Under the pieces are notes generated by a model. It was not told the DNA's origin. It was given only the letters and a program-made list of their open reading frames with translations, and searched no databases. Source: Trichobilharzia regenti (Eukaryota > Platyhelminthes > Trematoda > Strigeidida > Schistosomatidae). Taken from it: a stretch of 64,000 nucleotides of DNA. This document shows, piece after piece, positions 59,701-64,000 of the stretch (within the stretch, counting starts at the first letter, position 1; each line of letters opens with the position of its first letter). Made by a program: the position numbers and the translations under genes. The stretch lies in contig OX235270.1 of assembly GCA_944472135.2 (NCBI GenBank), positions 71,433,168 through 71,497,167 on the forward strand. Reading direction: 5' to 3'.

Positions 59701-60632
59701 ACGAGAGTAACACAGAGCCTCATAATCTTCAGAAAAGAGACCCACTGGATGAAATTATGGGCACTAATAATATCAAACACCATGTAGAACTAAGATCCAG
59801 TGCCAGCTGTCACTTTTGAAAGCAAGAGTCATTTGTTAATATCAAACTAAAACATCTTTGAGAATTATGAAACTTTCCAAACAAATATATGATTTCACCT
59901 AAGGATAGTGATGGGGGTATGTATGGAAATAAAGATAAGGAATTGATTAACGAAAACAGTCACTCATCAATATTTATGTACATTACAAAATTCGTATAAG
60001 CTGGCAAAAATTTCCAGTCACTGTTTGTAGATCACGAAATTACATTACATCTAAGCTGTAAAATATTATTTATCTACATAATTAAAAATGCTTATCTAAG
60101 GACCAATGAACCTTTAACCAATCAAAATAAAATTCACATTAGTGTTTGAAGTAAACCTGACGAAAAATTTATTTACCTGTGAGAGATAAAATCCGAAAAT
60201 AGGTATATATTTGAGATTTTTATGGAGCACGAACCTTGTCCTTCCTAAACCACCTTGATGAGCAACAAGCATAGAACAGATAAACCAGTCAACTTCGGGA
60301 ACAACTGAAAAGATGCTAAAGTGATACTTACCTGTGGACAGGTGGTTTGATATAAATAATACCCTCTCGTTTTTATTCTTAACAAAGTCTACATCTCCAT
60401 ACACATATATCTATTCATAATAAAATTATAAGCCAAGTACCTTCCTGACACTCATATATCCAAATGTGAGCAGAAAAGTTCGCATAAAAGAAGAAAGTAT
60501 AAGTTCATTGAAGTATCGATATGCCTGCTGAGAATGCAAAGTAAGCAGTCTAACAAAAAGCCACATCAAAAATCCTGTTGGGGCTAGGAAACCAACAGTG
60601 AGTCCAAAATAATATCTTAAGAGGTTTTTCAT
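21959..60632 (-). CDS. AGPAT5: AGPAT5-type 1-acylglycerol-3-phosphate acyltransferase, 8 exons, 420 aa
   Basis: Predicted to acylate lysophosphatidic acid (or another lysophospholipid) at sn-2, making phosphatidic acid in ER or mitochondrial membranes. I joined eight minus-strand exons: 60441-60632, 60332-60410, 60177-60292, 57988-58074, 44363-44453, 28255-28419, 25444-25564 and 21959-22370. They total 1263 nt, every junction is GT-AG and the frame stays open to TGA at 21959-21961. Visible blocks are NHLSTVDW (H87, D92: the HX4D motif), a GLGRTRFVLHKNLKYIP block II, YPEGTRYNP (E166-R169) and VLVPRR (P199). The IRRWLYERYRIKD stretch near residue 275 resembles AGPAT5 more than LCLAT1. Residues 10-35 and roughly 372-415 are hydrophobic, fitting membrane anchoring. 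Family members such as human AGPAT5 are about 364 aa; the extra length here is mostly an Asn/His-rich insert after residue 300. The start is the first ATG in the open frame; an in-frame stop lies 63 nt upstream. Exact acyl donor and acceptor are unknown. Confidence 0.9.
22502..22887 (-). CDS. Putative group III secreted phospholipase A2 exon (partial gene)
   Basis: Open minus-strand exon of 386 nt between a cttttccccag acceptor and a strong gtaagtaac donor. It encodes TCNCVPTFSRCLR, then an insert, then IGYLLYLF, CDDCFEV and ARCMPNSYTYW. The order C-x-C-x4-F-x2-CL, (I/V)G-x-(L/M)Y, CF/CY and RC matches the C-terminal half of bee-venom-type (group III) PLA2. Those enzymes hydrolyse the sn-2 ester of phospholipids and are normally secreted. 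The exon with the Ca-binding WCG and catalytic CCxxHDxC motifs was not found in the flanking sequence, so the gene is incomplete here. It sits inside the last intron of AGPAT5 on the same strand, so it could be a nested gene, a pseudogene fragment, or an unrelated Cys-rich exon. Confidence 0.5.
22985..23150 (-). other. Open minus-strand stretch of about 50 codons, unassigned
   Basis: Starting at ATG near 23146 a frame runs MFEFSYPEHISFLYQVK and ends ELVTHLAGN before TAA. It lies 100 bp upstream of the putative PLA2 exon on the same strand. No family is recognised, and the sequence also vaguely resembles a SINE B-box region, so it may be repeat-derived. Confidence 0.2.
24150..24540. mobile_element. 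Sm-alpha-type SINE, inverted pair with two hammerhead motifs
   Basis: The minus strand carries a B-box-like gagttcgggcctca followed by ggtgacgagtcccaagtagag (24174-24235). The plus strand carries aatggtgagtcccaaataggatgaaatacgcatcc (24355-24395), then ctgctagttcccaccc. The flanking gaacactttagttcaatcag recurs beside the 52.2-kb copy. Both cores carry substitutions. Confidence 0.75.
24352..24415 (+). ncRNA. Degenerate Sm-alpha hammerhead ribozyme
   Basis: Carries GGUGAGUCCCAAAUAGGAU and GAAA in hammerhead order, followed by acgcatcc and gcatcatactgctag. CUGAUGA is altered to AUGGUGA, so catalysis is unlikely. Confidence 0.6.
24846..24895 (-). ncRNA. Hammerhead-like motif, minus strand
   Basis: The minus strand reads catgatgagttccaaatag, then aacgaaatgcaaatcatgg. 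AUGAUGA replaces CUGAUGA; stem II and GAAA are kept. Confidence 0.6.
25444..25564 (-). CDS. AGPAT5: AGPAT5 exon 7 (IRRWLYERY segment)
   Basis: Encodes DWLKKPRSLHIYLKRI and RDSESIRRWLYERY, the conserved region downstream of the catalytic core in AGPAT5. The acceptor is ttattag and the donor gtaagt; it enters in phase 1 and leaves in phase 2. Confidence 0.9.
26530..27570 (-). mobile_element. RTE/SR2-like element, decayed RT to 3' end
   Basis: On the minus strand: QKPYKDSTCQVIHNGKLREA (RT, 27353-27568), a region related to the VKRVTSFKYLGSVVS block, then the C-terminal WIGCTLRRLSN part. The FADD block between 27260 and 27353 is missing and stops abound. It is inserted between exons 7 and 6 of AGPAT5. 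Confidence 0.8.
27640..28250. other. Intron sequence, no feature seen
   Basis: AT-rich sequence in AGPAT5 intron 6. Confidence 0.4.
28255..28419 (-). CDS. AGPAT5: AGPAT5 exon 6 (block IV and YDVT)
   Basis: Encodes GIKPFKHVLVPRRRGF, where P199 is the block IV proline, and LDALYDVTTVFADEDGYP, typical of the AGPAT5/LCLAT1 group. The acceptor is a tandem cagcag; use of the upstream AG would start the exon at 28422 and add one codon (Gly to Ala-Gly). It ends in phase 1 at ACAG before gtgggt. Confidence 0.9.
28690..28805 (+). repeat. Degenerate telomere-like repeat patch
   Basis: Repeated variants of TTAGG/TTAGGGTT such as gtagggttagattaagg and tagggttaaggttaggatt. Schistosome telomeres are TTAGGG. 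The patch lies in AGPAT5 intron 5. Confidence 0.6.
28820..30560. other. Intron sequence, no gene seen
   Basis: Open frames of 60-105 codons have no recognisable domain. Confidence 0.4.
30768..30962 (+). mobile_element. Family C SINE, best-preserved copy
   Basis: gcgtcggtggcacagtggtt leads to B box GGTTCGAGCCC (30820-30830), then the body gctaccgatatccatgctg and tail caagctgtaaat plus A-rich end. It is nearly identical to the 16.1-kb copy, which suggests recent activity. Confidence 0.88.
31344..31870. repeat. Unnamed repeat with tRNA-like pieces
   Basis: 31358-31400 resembles 55816-55860 (gctgaattctaycartcaag, then ttgcratrt). gcctgaatagctcagcggc (31701-31719) looks like a tRNA 5' half, with no matching 3' half visible. 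Confidence 0.35.
32536..32720 (-). mobile_element. Sm-alpha-type SINE, minus strand
   Basis: The minus strand has a B-box-like gagttcgtgtctca followed by a hammerhead (rc of 32541-32597). It has the same order as the other Sm-alpha copies. Confidence 0.75.
32541..32597 (-). ncRNA. Near-consensus Sm-alpha hammerhead
   Basis: The minus strand reads accgatgagtcccaaataag, then acgaaacgtatgtt and ccagatttcactgctgg. Only U4 of CUGAUGA is changed (to C); GAAA and stem II remain. Probably inactive because U4 is conserved. Confidence 0.7.
33430..33701 (-). mobile_element. RTE-like endonuclease fragment
   Basis: The minus frame contains KVAQIANEMNRYGIQVLGIC and ESRGNGMD, the start of the AP-type endonuclease of RTE-like elements. 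It stops exactly where the 2.75-kb left arm begins. Confidence 0.7.
33702..36449. repeat. Left arm of large inverted repeat
   Basis: The reverse complement of 40032-42775 with only a few substitutions and 1-nt indels (for example at 34342, 36197 and near 36264). Inner content is unassigned apart from one family C SINE. Small open frames occur identically in both arms. Confidence 0.95.
33815..33960 (-). mobile_element. Family C SINE in left arm
   Basis: The minus copy has gtcggtggtacagaggttag (head) and atggtccgaggttggatcct (decayed B box). Its partner is at 42517-42662. Confidence 0.75.
36450..40031. other. Spacer of the inverted repeat
   Basis: Unique 3.58-kb centre between the two arms. 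It holds the Penelope-like remnant 36762-38290. Nothing was recognised from 38300 to 40031. Confidence 0.8.
36762..38140 (+). mobile_element. Penelope-like element: decayed RT, linker and GIY-YIG
   Basis: Order as in complete Penelope-like elements: LENDETLVTF and SLYTNDIPINRSLDAVKKEL (RT), FKFQGKIYRQTEGVA, then PVSPIVADIFMDSW after a frameshift, MLDCKIKR and KPTHSNRYLDL, then IPYYIEQTCETLRRTLNIAG and VGFKPTNLL, and a GIY-YIG remnant ending at 38140. The YxDD segment between SPIVADIFMD and LDCKIK is deleted, so this copy is dead. 36762-36845 matches 2236-2330. Confidence 0.88.
40032..42775. repeat. Right arm of large inverted repeat
   Basis: Mirror copy of 33702-36449. Its outer end (cctttgtcaggc) is followed by sequence unrelated to the left flank, so the duplicated block ends there. 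No target-site duplication flanks the pair. Confidence 0.95.
42517..42662 (+). mobile_element. Family C SINE in right arm
   Basis: Partner of the copy at 33815-33960, in opposite orientation. Confidence 0.75.
42780..44230. other. Intron sequence, no gene seen
   Basis: AT-rich AGPAT5 intron 5; (AAT)n at 43757-43778. Confidence 0.4.
44363..44453 (-). CDS. AGPAT5: AGPAT5 exon 5 (block III, PEGTR)
   Basis: A 91-nt exon encoding TWMVIYPEGTRYNPLKYD and ending AVQK plus one base, before gtaagtggg. E166-G167-T168-R169 is the phosphate-binding EGTR motif. The intron before it is 13.5 kb and the one after it 15.9 kb. Confidence 0.9.
44675..45205. mobile_element. Cluster of three family B SINE pieces
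   Basis: Minus pieces at 44675-44790 (rc of a tRNA head, gtctgggttcgacccc) and 44945-45065 (actggacagctgtttcgttc); a plus piece at 45090-45205 (gtcccagtggctgagtgctc, gtactgatgaacgatcccaa). The ribozyme cores carry substitutions, and the plus copy is cut off in stem II. Confidence 0.65.
45210..48810. other. Intron sequence, no gene seen
   Basis: AT-rich AGPAT5 intron 4. Some tRNA-like antisense scraps are near 46.15 and 46.78 kb. Confidence 0.4.
48819..49075. repeat. Inverted pair of Penelope-terminal sequence around a perfect palindrome
   Basis: Left attatggataagattttattttgat (48826 on) reappears inverted near 49070. 48879-48962 is an 84-bp perfect palindrome with no spacer, built on tgagctggatagttagtttg. 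The tail motif also follows Penelope remnants at 5.98 and 15.2 kb in altered form. Confidence 0.85.
49305..49790. mobile_element. Inverted pair of family B SINE
   Basis: A minus copy (49305-49465: aaccagggagtaatgagcag, gtttgggactcttcagcag) and a plus copy (49665-49790: cactggtgaatagcccgaaa, ggacgaaacatgccattcag, ctggtttccagtgatctc). The cores are altered. Confidence 0.65.
50281..51300 (+). mobile_element. RTE/SR2-like element, RT to 3' end, frameshifted
   Basis: VRTGVRQGCLLSQMIFLVVV and LDFADDICLISH (the RT FADD catalytic site), then TFFTYLGSIVSTTGGTDEDI, VLLYGSETW and RWPARRD (50560-50958), and the C-terminal RRVSRLRVTWRRSCEEEM (51069-51269). The element ends in an ATA-repeat tail at 51274-51295. 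At least two frameshifts separate the frames. This is the least decayed RTE-like copy here. Confidence 0.9.
51300..52240. other. Intron sequence, no gene seen
   Basis: AGPAT5 intron 4; nothing recognised. Confidence 0.4.
52163..52420 (+). mobile_element. Sm-alpha-type SINE
   Basis: tctagtagataacgatttgg resembles a tRNA A-box region and gtaatgagttcaagttctaa a B box; then atgacgagtcccaaataggacaaaattcgcac and ggatcccactgctagtcac (hammerhead). The core is altered (GAUGACGA, CAAAA). It shares the flank ttcagttccgtcagtcaacg with the 24.5-kb copy. Confidence 0.75.
52870..52905. repeat. (TTA)n microsatellite
   Basis: Run of tta units. Confidence 0.9.
53184..53220. repeat. (AT)n microsatellite
   Basis: Alternating AT run. 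Confidence 0.95.
53435..53650 (-). mobile_element. Degenerate family B SINE
   Basis: Minus copy: gaaccattgaaaaccataga, gttgggactcttcatcagtg, then ccaggaccttcagaatac. The core has several changes. Confidence 0.6.
53672..53703. repeat. (AT)n microsatellite
   Basis: Alternating AT run. Confidence 0.95.
53930..55235. other. Intron sequence, no gene seen
   Basis: AGPAT5 intron 4, AT-rich. Confidence 0.4.
55243..57080. repeat. Short direct repeat, two copies 1.8 kb apart
   Basis: gccagtgttaaactctttaa (55257) recurs at 57041 with the following ggtg and ctgatctaagaa-like context. The family is not identified. Only the two ends of this interval are repeated. Confidence 0.5.
57100..57980. other. Intron sequence, no gene seen
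   Basis: AGPAT5 intron 4, AT-rich. Confidence 0.4.
57988..58074 (-). CDS. AGPAT5: AGPAT5 exon 4 (FVDR segment)
   Basis: An 87-nt, phase-0 exon of 29 codons beginning DSCLFVDRQNFDVK and ending MKKLQSN. It lies between a ttttgtattcatag acceptor and a gtaagt donor. The FVDR motif followed by an amphipathic helix is what the family has between blocks II and III. Confidence 0.82.
58080..60170. other. AGPAT5 intron 3, no gene seen
   Basis: The first long intron of the gene, about 2.1 kb, with no recognised repeat. Confidence 0.45.
60177..60292 (-). CDS. AGPAT5: AGPAT5 exon 3 (VDW half of HX4D and block II)
   Basis: Joined across a 39-nt intron (60293-60331), it completes the catalytic motif as NHLSTVDW and encodes the substrate-binding block (GLGRTRFVLHKNLKYIPIFG). 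A second possible acceptor 12 nt upstream would insert four residues and break the HX4D spacing, so the downstream AG is preferred. It ends in phase 0 at TCACAG, before gtaaat. Confidence 0.88.
60332..60410 (-). CDS. AGPAT5: AGPAT5 exon 2 (residues 65-90, NHLST half of HX4D)
   Basis: Follows a 30-nt intron (60411-60440) that ends in gaatag. It encodes IYVYGDVDFVKNK and the beginning of the catalytic HX4D motif (N86-H87), and stops one base into the next codon. Confidence 0.88.
60441..60632 (-). CDS. AGPAT5: AGPAT5 exon 1 (residues 1-64)
   Basis: First coding exon, beginning MKNLLRYYFG and rich in hydrophobic residues (a probable N-terminal membrane anchor). It ends in phase 0 at AGGAAG, followed by a gtactt donor. 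An in-frame TGA at 60693-60695 rules out a longer N terminus in the same exon. An untranslated upstream exon or spliced-leader addition cannot be excluded. Confidence 0.85.
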
Positions 60633-60954
60633 AAGTAAACTACTTTCCCTCAGAAAGTTAAAAATGTCTTCATATTGCCGCGACAAATTTCAAGGTCGTA
60701 TGTTATTGATTACTTAGCATTAAATCATCAATTCTTCCCTTCCTCATTATAAAAGCTAAATGGTTATTCACCAACCTAAGTAGATTTCCATGCAGTAAGT
60801 CCGAGTAGTTTAATGTTGCACCAGTGTTTAGAAACAATAGACGATTTCAGTATTACATCCCTATGTTCCACAGACCAAACTTCATCGCGTCAATTTATCC
60901 CCCGTCAGAAGTGCTTTTTATTAACTTTTCCAACGTTTTGTTTTGTTGGTCAAC

Positions 60955-61380
60955 TTAGACCTAGCTTGAGCCAAGTTCTGTAGGCTAAAGGACCCGGTGG
61001 ATCCAACTAAACAAAATAATAGTGTTTACAAAATACCTTGCAATGACTGTGAGTTAGGTCAACTACGTCGATCAAACTGGTAGACCAGGAGTGATGGGAT
61101 CATCAGGACATAAAATTTAACTAAGGTTAGAATGAATGATCCCACAAAGATAAGTAACTTGGAAAAAACTTAGCTATAGCCCTGCAGGAATTAACACAAC
61201 CATACAACAGGGTAGGACAGAATCAAAATTCTAAAAAGTAATATAGGTTGATGGAGAGAGAGGTTGACCACTGAATCTTGGTTCATCGAGTCTACACCAA
61301 ACACATTCAATCGAAGTTAATCAACTCAAATACCAGAGATATGGAAGATATTATCAGCCACATAAATAATGTTAAAATAC
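60955..61380 (+). mobile_element. Penelope-like GIY-YIG fragment upstream of AGPAT5
   Basis: Reads AKDPVDPTKQNNSVYKIPCN and DC (the CxxC lead-in of the nuclease), then KVRMNDPTKISNLEKT. 61240-61370 parallels the minus fragment at 2414-2674. It lies about 0.3 kb from the AGPAT5 start codon, in the divergent direction. Confidence 0.7.
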
Positions 61381-63080
61381 AATCAATTCACATTATAACA
61401 TTCTAAAATGTTGCTTTTTTCATCTATAAAAAGTCTTGTTTCCCATATTCTTGAATTTTATTGATAACGCCAATATTATTTTCGGATGTACTTAATCTAA
61501 CATTTATTTTATTCAACTGTCTGATCTATTTTTACTCATGTAAATAAGACAGTTGTGAGGGTATTTTAGAAGTTGACGTTATAGACGTTCGCAAACAGTA
61601 CTGGGTATATTAACACAAGCTCTTATACCGACAACTTTTAATGTATTTCAATCTCACGTACCAAAGGCAAAGCAAAAGACAGTACATAGATCGTCCAAAT
61701 TACGCGATATATTTTGGGACCAAAACGAGCTGTTAGATGAACGCTTAACTGGCTAGTGATCGTGCACGAACGTGACACGACGGAGTACCAAATGGCCGGG
61801 ATGCTTGACCGAAAGCCTTCATCTAAACAAGTCGACTTAAACTCTAAGGGTCAGCACCCAATGTTCACTGATGATTCCTATGGTCAATAATTTTGGAGAA
61901 TTGTTTACCGCTACGGTGCCTTGAATTGATTATGAGCAATAATTTGTGGTCGCATATATTACTTTATAACACAGTGATTTTATCAGAATAAAGTTTTTTC
62001 CATAATGGATCTAAGTGCGACTGTGGTTAGCCAAGTTTGAAGCGAGGCTCTTAGTCTGTGTTATGACGGCAACTCTACTGTGATCAGATATTGACCTTCC
62101 ATTTGTTACTTGTTTTGTATTTTTATTTATTTATTTATTATTTTACTTTATTTATTTATTTTAATTTTTATTTGTTATTTGAGGCGCTTGAATGAACAAA
62201 ACGATATATACCATTATCAGTAATAATGACAGTTAACGTAATAGGGATAGAAGGAACAGTAAGCGTATAATAACTATATTAAATGACATTTAAGTGAAGA
62301 ACGTAAGGCAGATAAGGAATTCAGTAAATTGGTTGATGTGTGAAGATGAGAACAGGGAAATATTGGACAGCATGCAGAAAAATCAGCACTCATATCGGGG
62401 TGCTGAGCTTCACTGAATTAGCGTAGTCGTTTGGGTGGAGGTGTCGACCAAATACTCACCATCTAGTATGCTTCTGTTCTAAGTAGATTTGATTCTGCGC
62501 TGCCTCATACTAATTCTTCAGGCGCATCGGTTCGGTGTTATCAAAACCTTAAAGAATACTGAAAATTGTTTCAATTGTTTCTGAGGCTGTAGGAACTGTA
62601 TATGTGCTTTTGGCGATAGGACACACACTGAGGTCTAACACATGAGAAGTCAAGCAGGCTATAACAGTCGTGGTGTGGACAGAAATCTCAACGTCTCACA
62701 AGGGGCATAATGTGAGCAGCATTAAATAACTGGTTAAAAATCACCACTAGATACGTTTTTCATGGGAAGCCATTTACAAACTAAAAGGAACTGTGCGAAG
62801 ACACGAACTGTCTCTGTGATTTGTATCGTGTTGTTGATGGTGTCAGTAATAGATGTCACCGATGATACTGAAATGCCGCTCACACCAATGCTTTGAAAAT
62901 TTGCCCTCAAAGAGTGTTAGAATACAGCCTGCTTCACTGCCAGCATCTAGAAGTTGGGTGAAAGTGCAGAGAGATATAGATGGAACTTCCGAGATCTCGT
63001 TAAATTAGGTCACAATAGTGATACATGAGGAAGGACCAAACTACATACTGTGTGCATTTTCAGAGGCCTGTTTTAATGGT
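61380..63080. other. No gene seen; TTTA-rich tract
   Basis: 62115-62180 is a TTTA/ATTT-rich tract. 61960-62010 resembles the Penelope-terminal motif (aataaagttttttccataatgga). Confidence 0.4.
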
Positions 63081-63084
63081 AGCA

Positions 63085-63600
63085 ATAATTTATTCAAGTC
63101 AACAAGATACGCCTTCATCAACCTGAAACCGATTCGGAAATCTTCTGCTTCATTGAGCCTGCATGAGGAACAAGATTCAGATTCTCAACACCAATGTCAA
63201 GTCGGTCAGTTCTTCTATACGGATCAGAGACTTGCACTGCGTGTCAGTGACGAAAAGGATTTCCAAGAGGCTGCAAACTTTCACCAGGAGCTGCCTCCTT
63301 CACTGGCTGGCTGGCTCCATACTGAAGATGAAATGGCCCACCAGCCAGCCAGTCAGAAAGAATTAGTAACAAGAACCTCTGGGAACAAACCGACCAAGAA
63401 CCGATTGCCCCCAAATATGTGGGAGAAAATGGAGATGGATGGATCGGGCACACGTTGAGGAAGCCGTCGAACGACATTGTTCACCAGGCCATTGCTCGAG
63501 TAGAACCTCAATGGGAAGAGACGAGTGGGTCGTAGGGATTCAGGAGGATGGTACGATCAGCGAAGTAGAAGACACATCTTTGTGATTTCTAAGGCTTTAT
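63085..63600 (+). mobile_element. RTE/SR2-like element C-terminal fragment
   Basis: MRNKIQILNTNVKSV parallels the NKIRIFNSNVKSVLLYGSE block at 50.8 kb. ISKRLQTFTRSCL and ILKMKWP follow, then gatggatcgggcacacgttg (the WIGHTLRK block). Frameshifts are present. Confidence 0.75.
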
Positions 63601-64000
63601 TTATCCACTTAACGAAGAGTGTCCCTCCGTTTATGTGACTAGTCTCCTTCTCTAATTGCCCTCCGCCAAGCTTTCAAAAATTAAGGTGCATATACATCAT
63701 TAGACTTCTACAATGCTACGATCTGTCGGTCTCCAATCTGAAAAATTATTCTGACATAAAAGTAGGTTGTTAAGCATTCTCTGTCGAAGCCCCGAGTTGT
63801 TGACCCGATAAACATTCTTTGGCGGATATATATATGTAGCGTGTACATATATTTTTAACTTCAGAATTGAATGTGCGATATTTCATTTTCCACGAAGGCC
63901 GTTTCTACTCACTACGTTTAGTGTGAATCTTGAATGGATCGTAGAGAGAGCTTCACTGCCCTCTGCCAACTGGTCGGGAAATACGCCCCCCCCCCGGTAT

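Noticed and set aside
60300..60330. Reading straight through the 39-nt intron as coding sequence
   Set aside because: The readthrough frame is open, but it would separate the halves of HX4D by 13 residues; splicing restores the exact spacing.
63975..64000. C-run at the right edge as a possible assembly join or regulatory tract
   Set aside because: Too close to the window edge to judge.

Overview
The window is AT-rich eukaryotic DNA and most likely comes from a blood fluke (Schistosoma). Three things point there: hammerhead-ribozyme SINEs of the Sm-alpha type, Penelope-like and RTE/SR2-like retroelement debris, and a gene whose first introns are only 30 and 39 nt while later ones run to many kb. 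The genus is inferred from these hallmarks; no species is assigned.

The one gene that can be rebuilt completely is on the minus strand from 60632 down to 21959. Eight exons join in frame to a predicted 420-residue lysophosphatidic acid acyltransferase of the AGPAT5 type, with all four acyltransferase blocks visible. Its introns 4 and 5 carry much of the repeat load, including a 9-kb structure: two ~2.75-kb, nearly identical inverted arms (33702-36449 and 40032-42775) around a 3.6-kb spacer that holds a decayed Penelope-like element. In its last intron, on the same strand, lies an exon (22502-22887) resembling the C-terminal half of a group III secreted phospholipase A2.

The left edge (1-1835) is a 708-bp tandem array. 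Each unit carries, on the minus strand, the same 105-nt exon-like segment between good splice signals; its length is a multiple of three, so it could be a tandemly duplicated in-frame exon.

The rest (about 1.8-21 kb, the introns, and 61-64 kb) is non-genic as far as can be seen and full of repeats. These are two tRNA-derived SINE families (one with a 3' tail ending in an A-rich tract, one carrying a hammerhead-like motif that is intact in the copy at 16430-16475), degenerate Sm-alpha hammerhead SINEs, at least six Penelope-like fragments, RTE-like reverse transcriptase or endonuclease pieces at 20.5, 26.5, 33.5, 50.3 and 63.1 kb, an 84-bp perfect palindrome at 48879-48962, a degenerate telomere-like patch at 28.7 kb, and simple repeats. 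None of the retroelement copies is intact.
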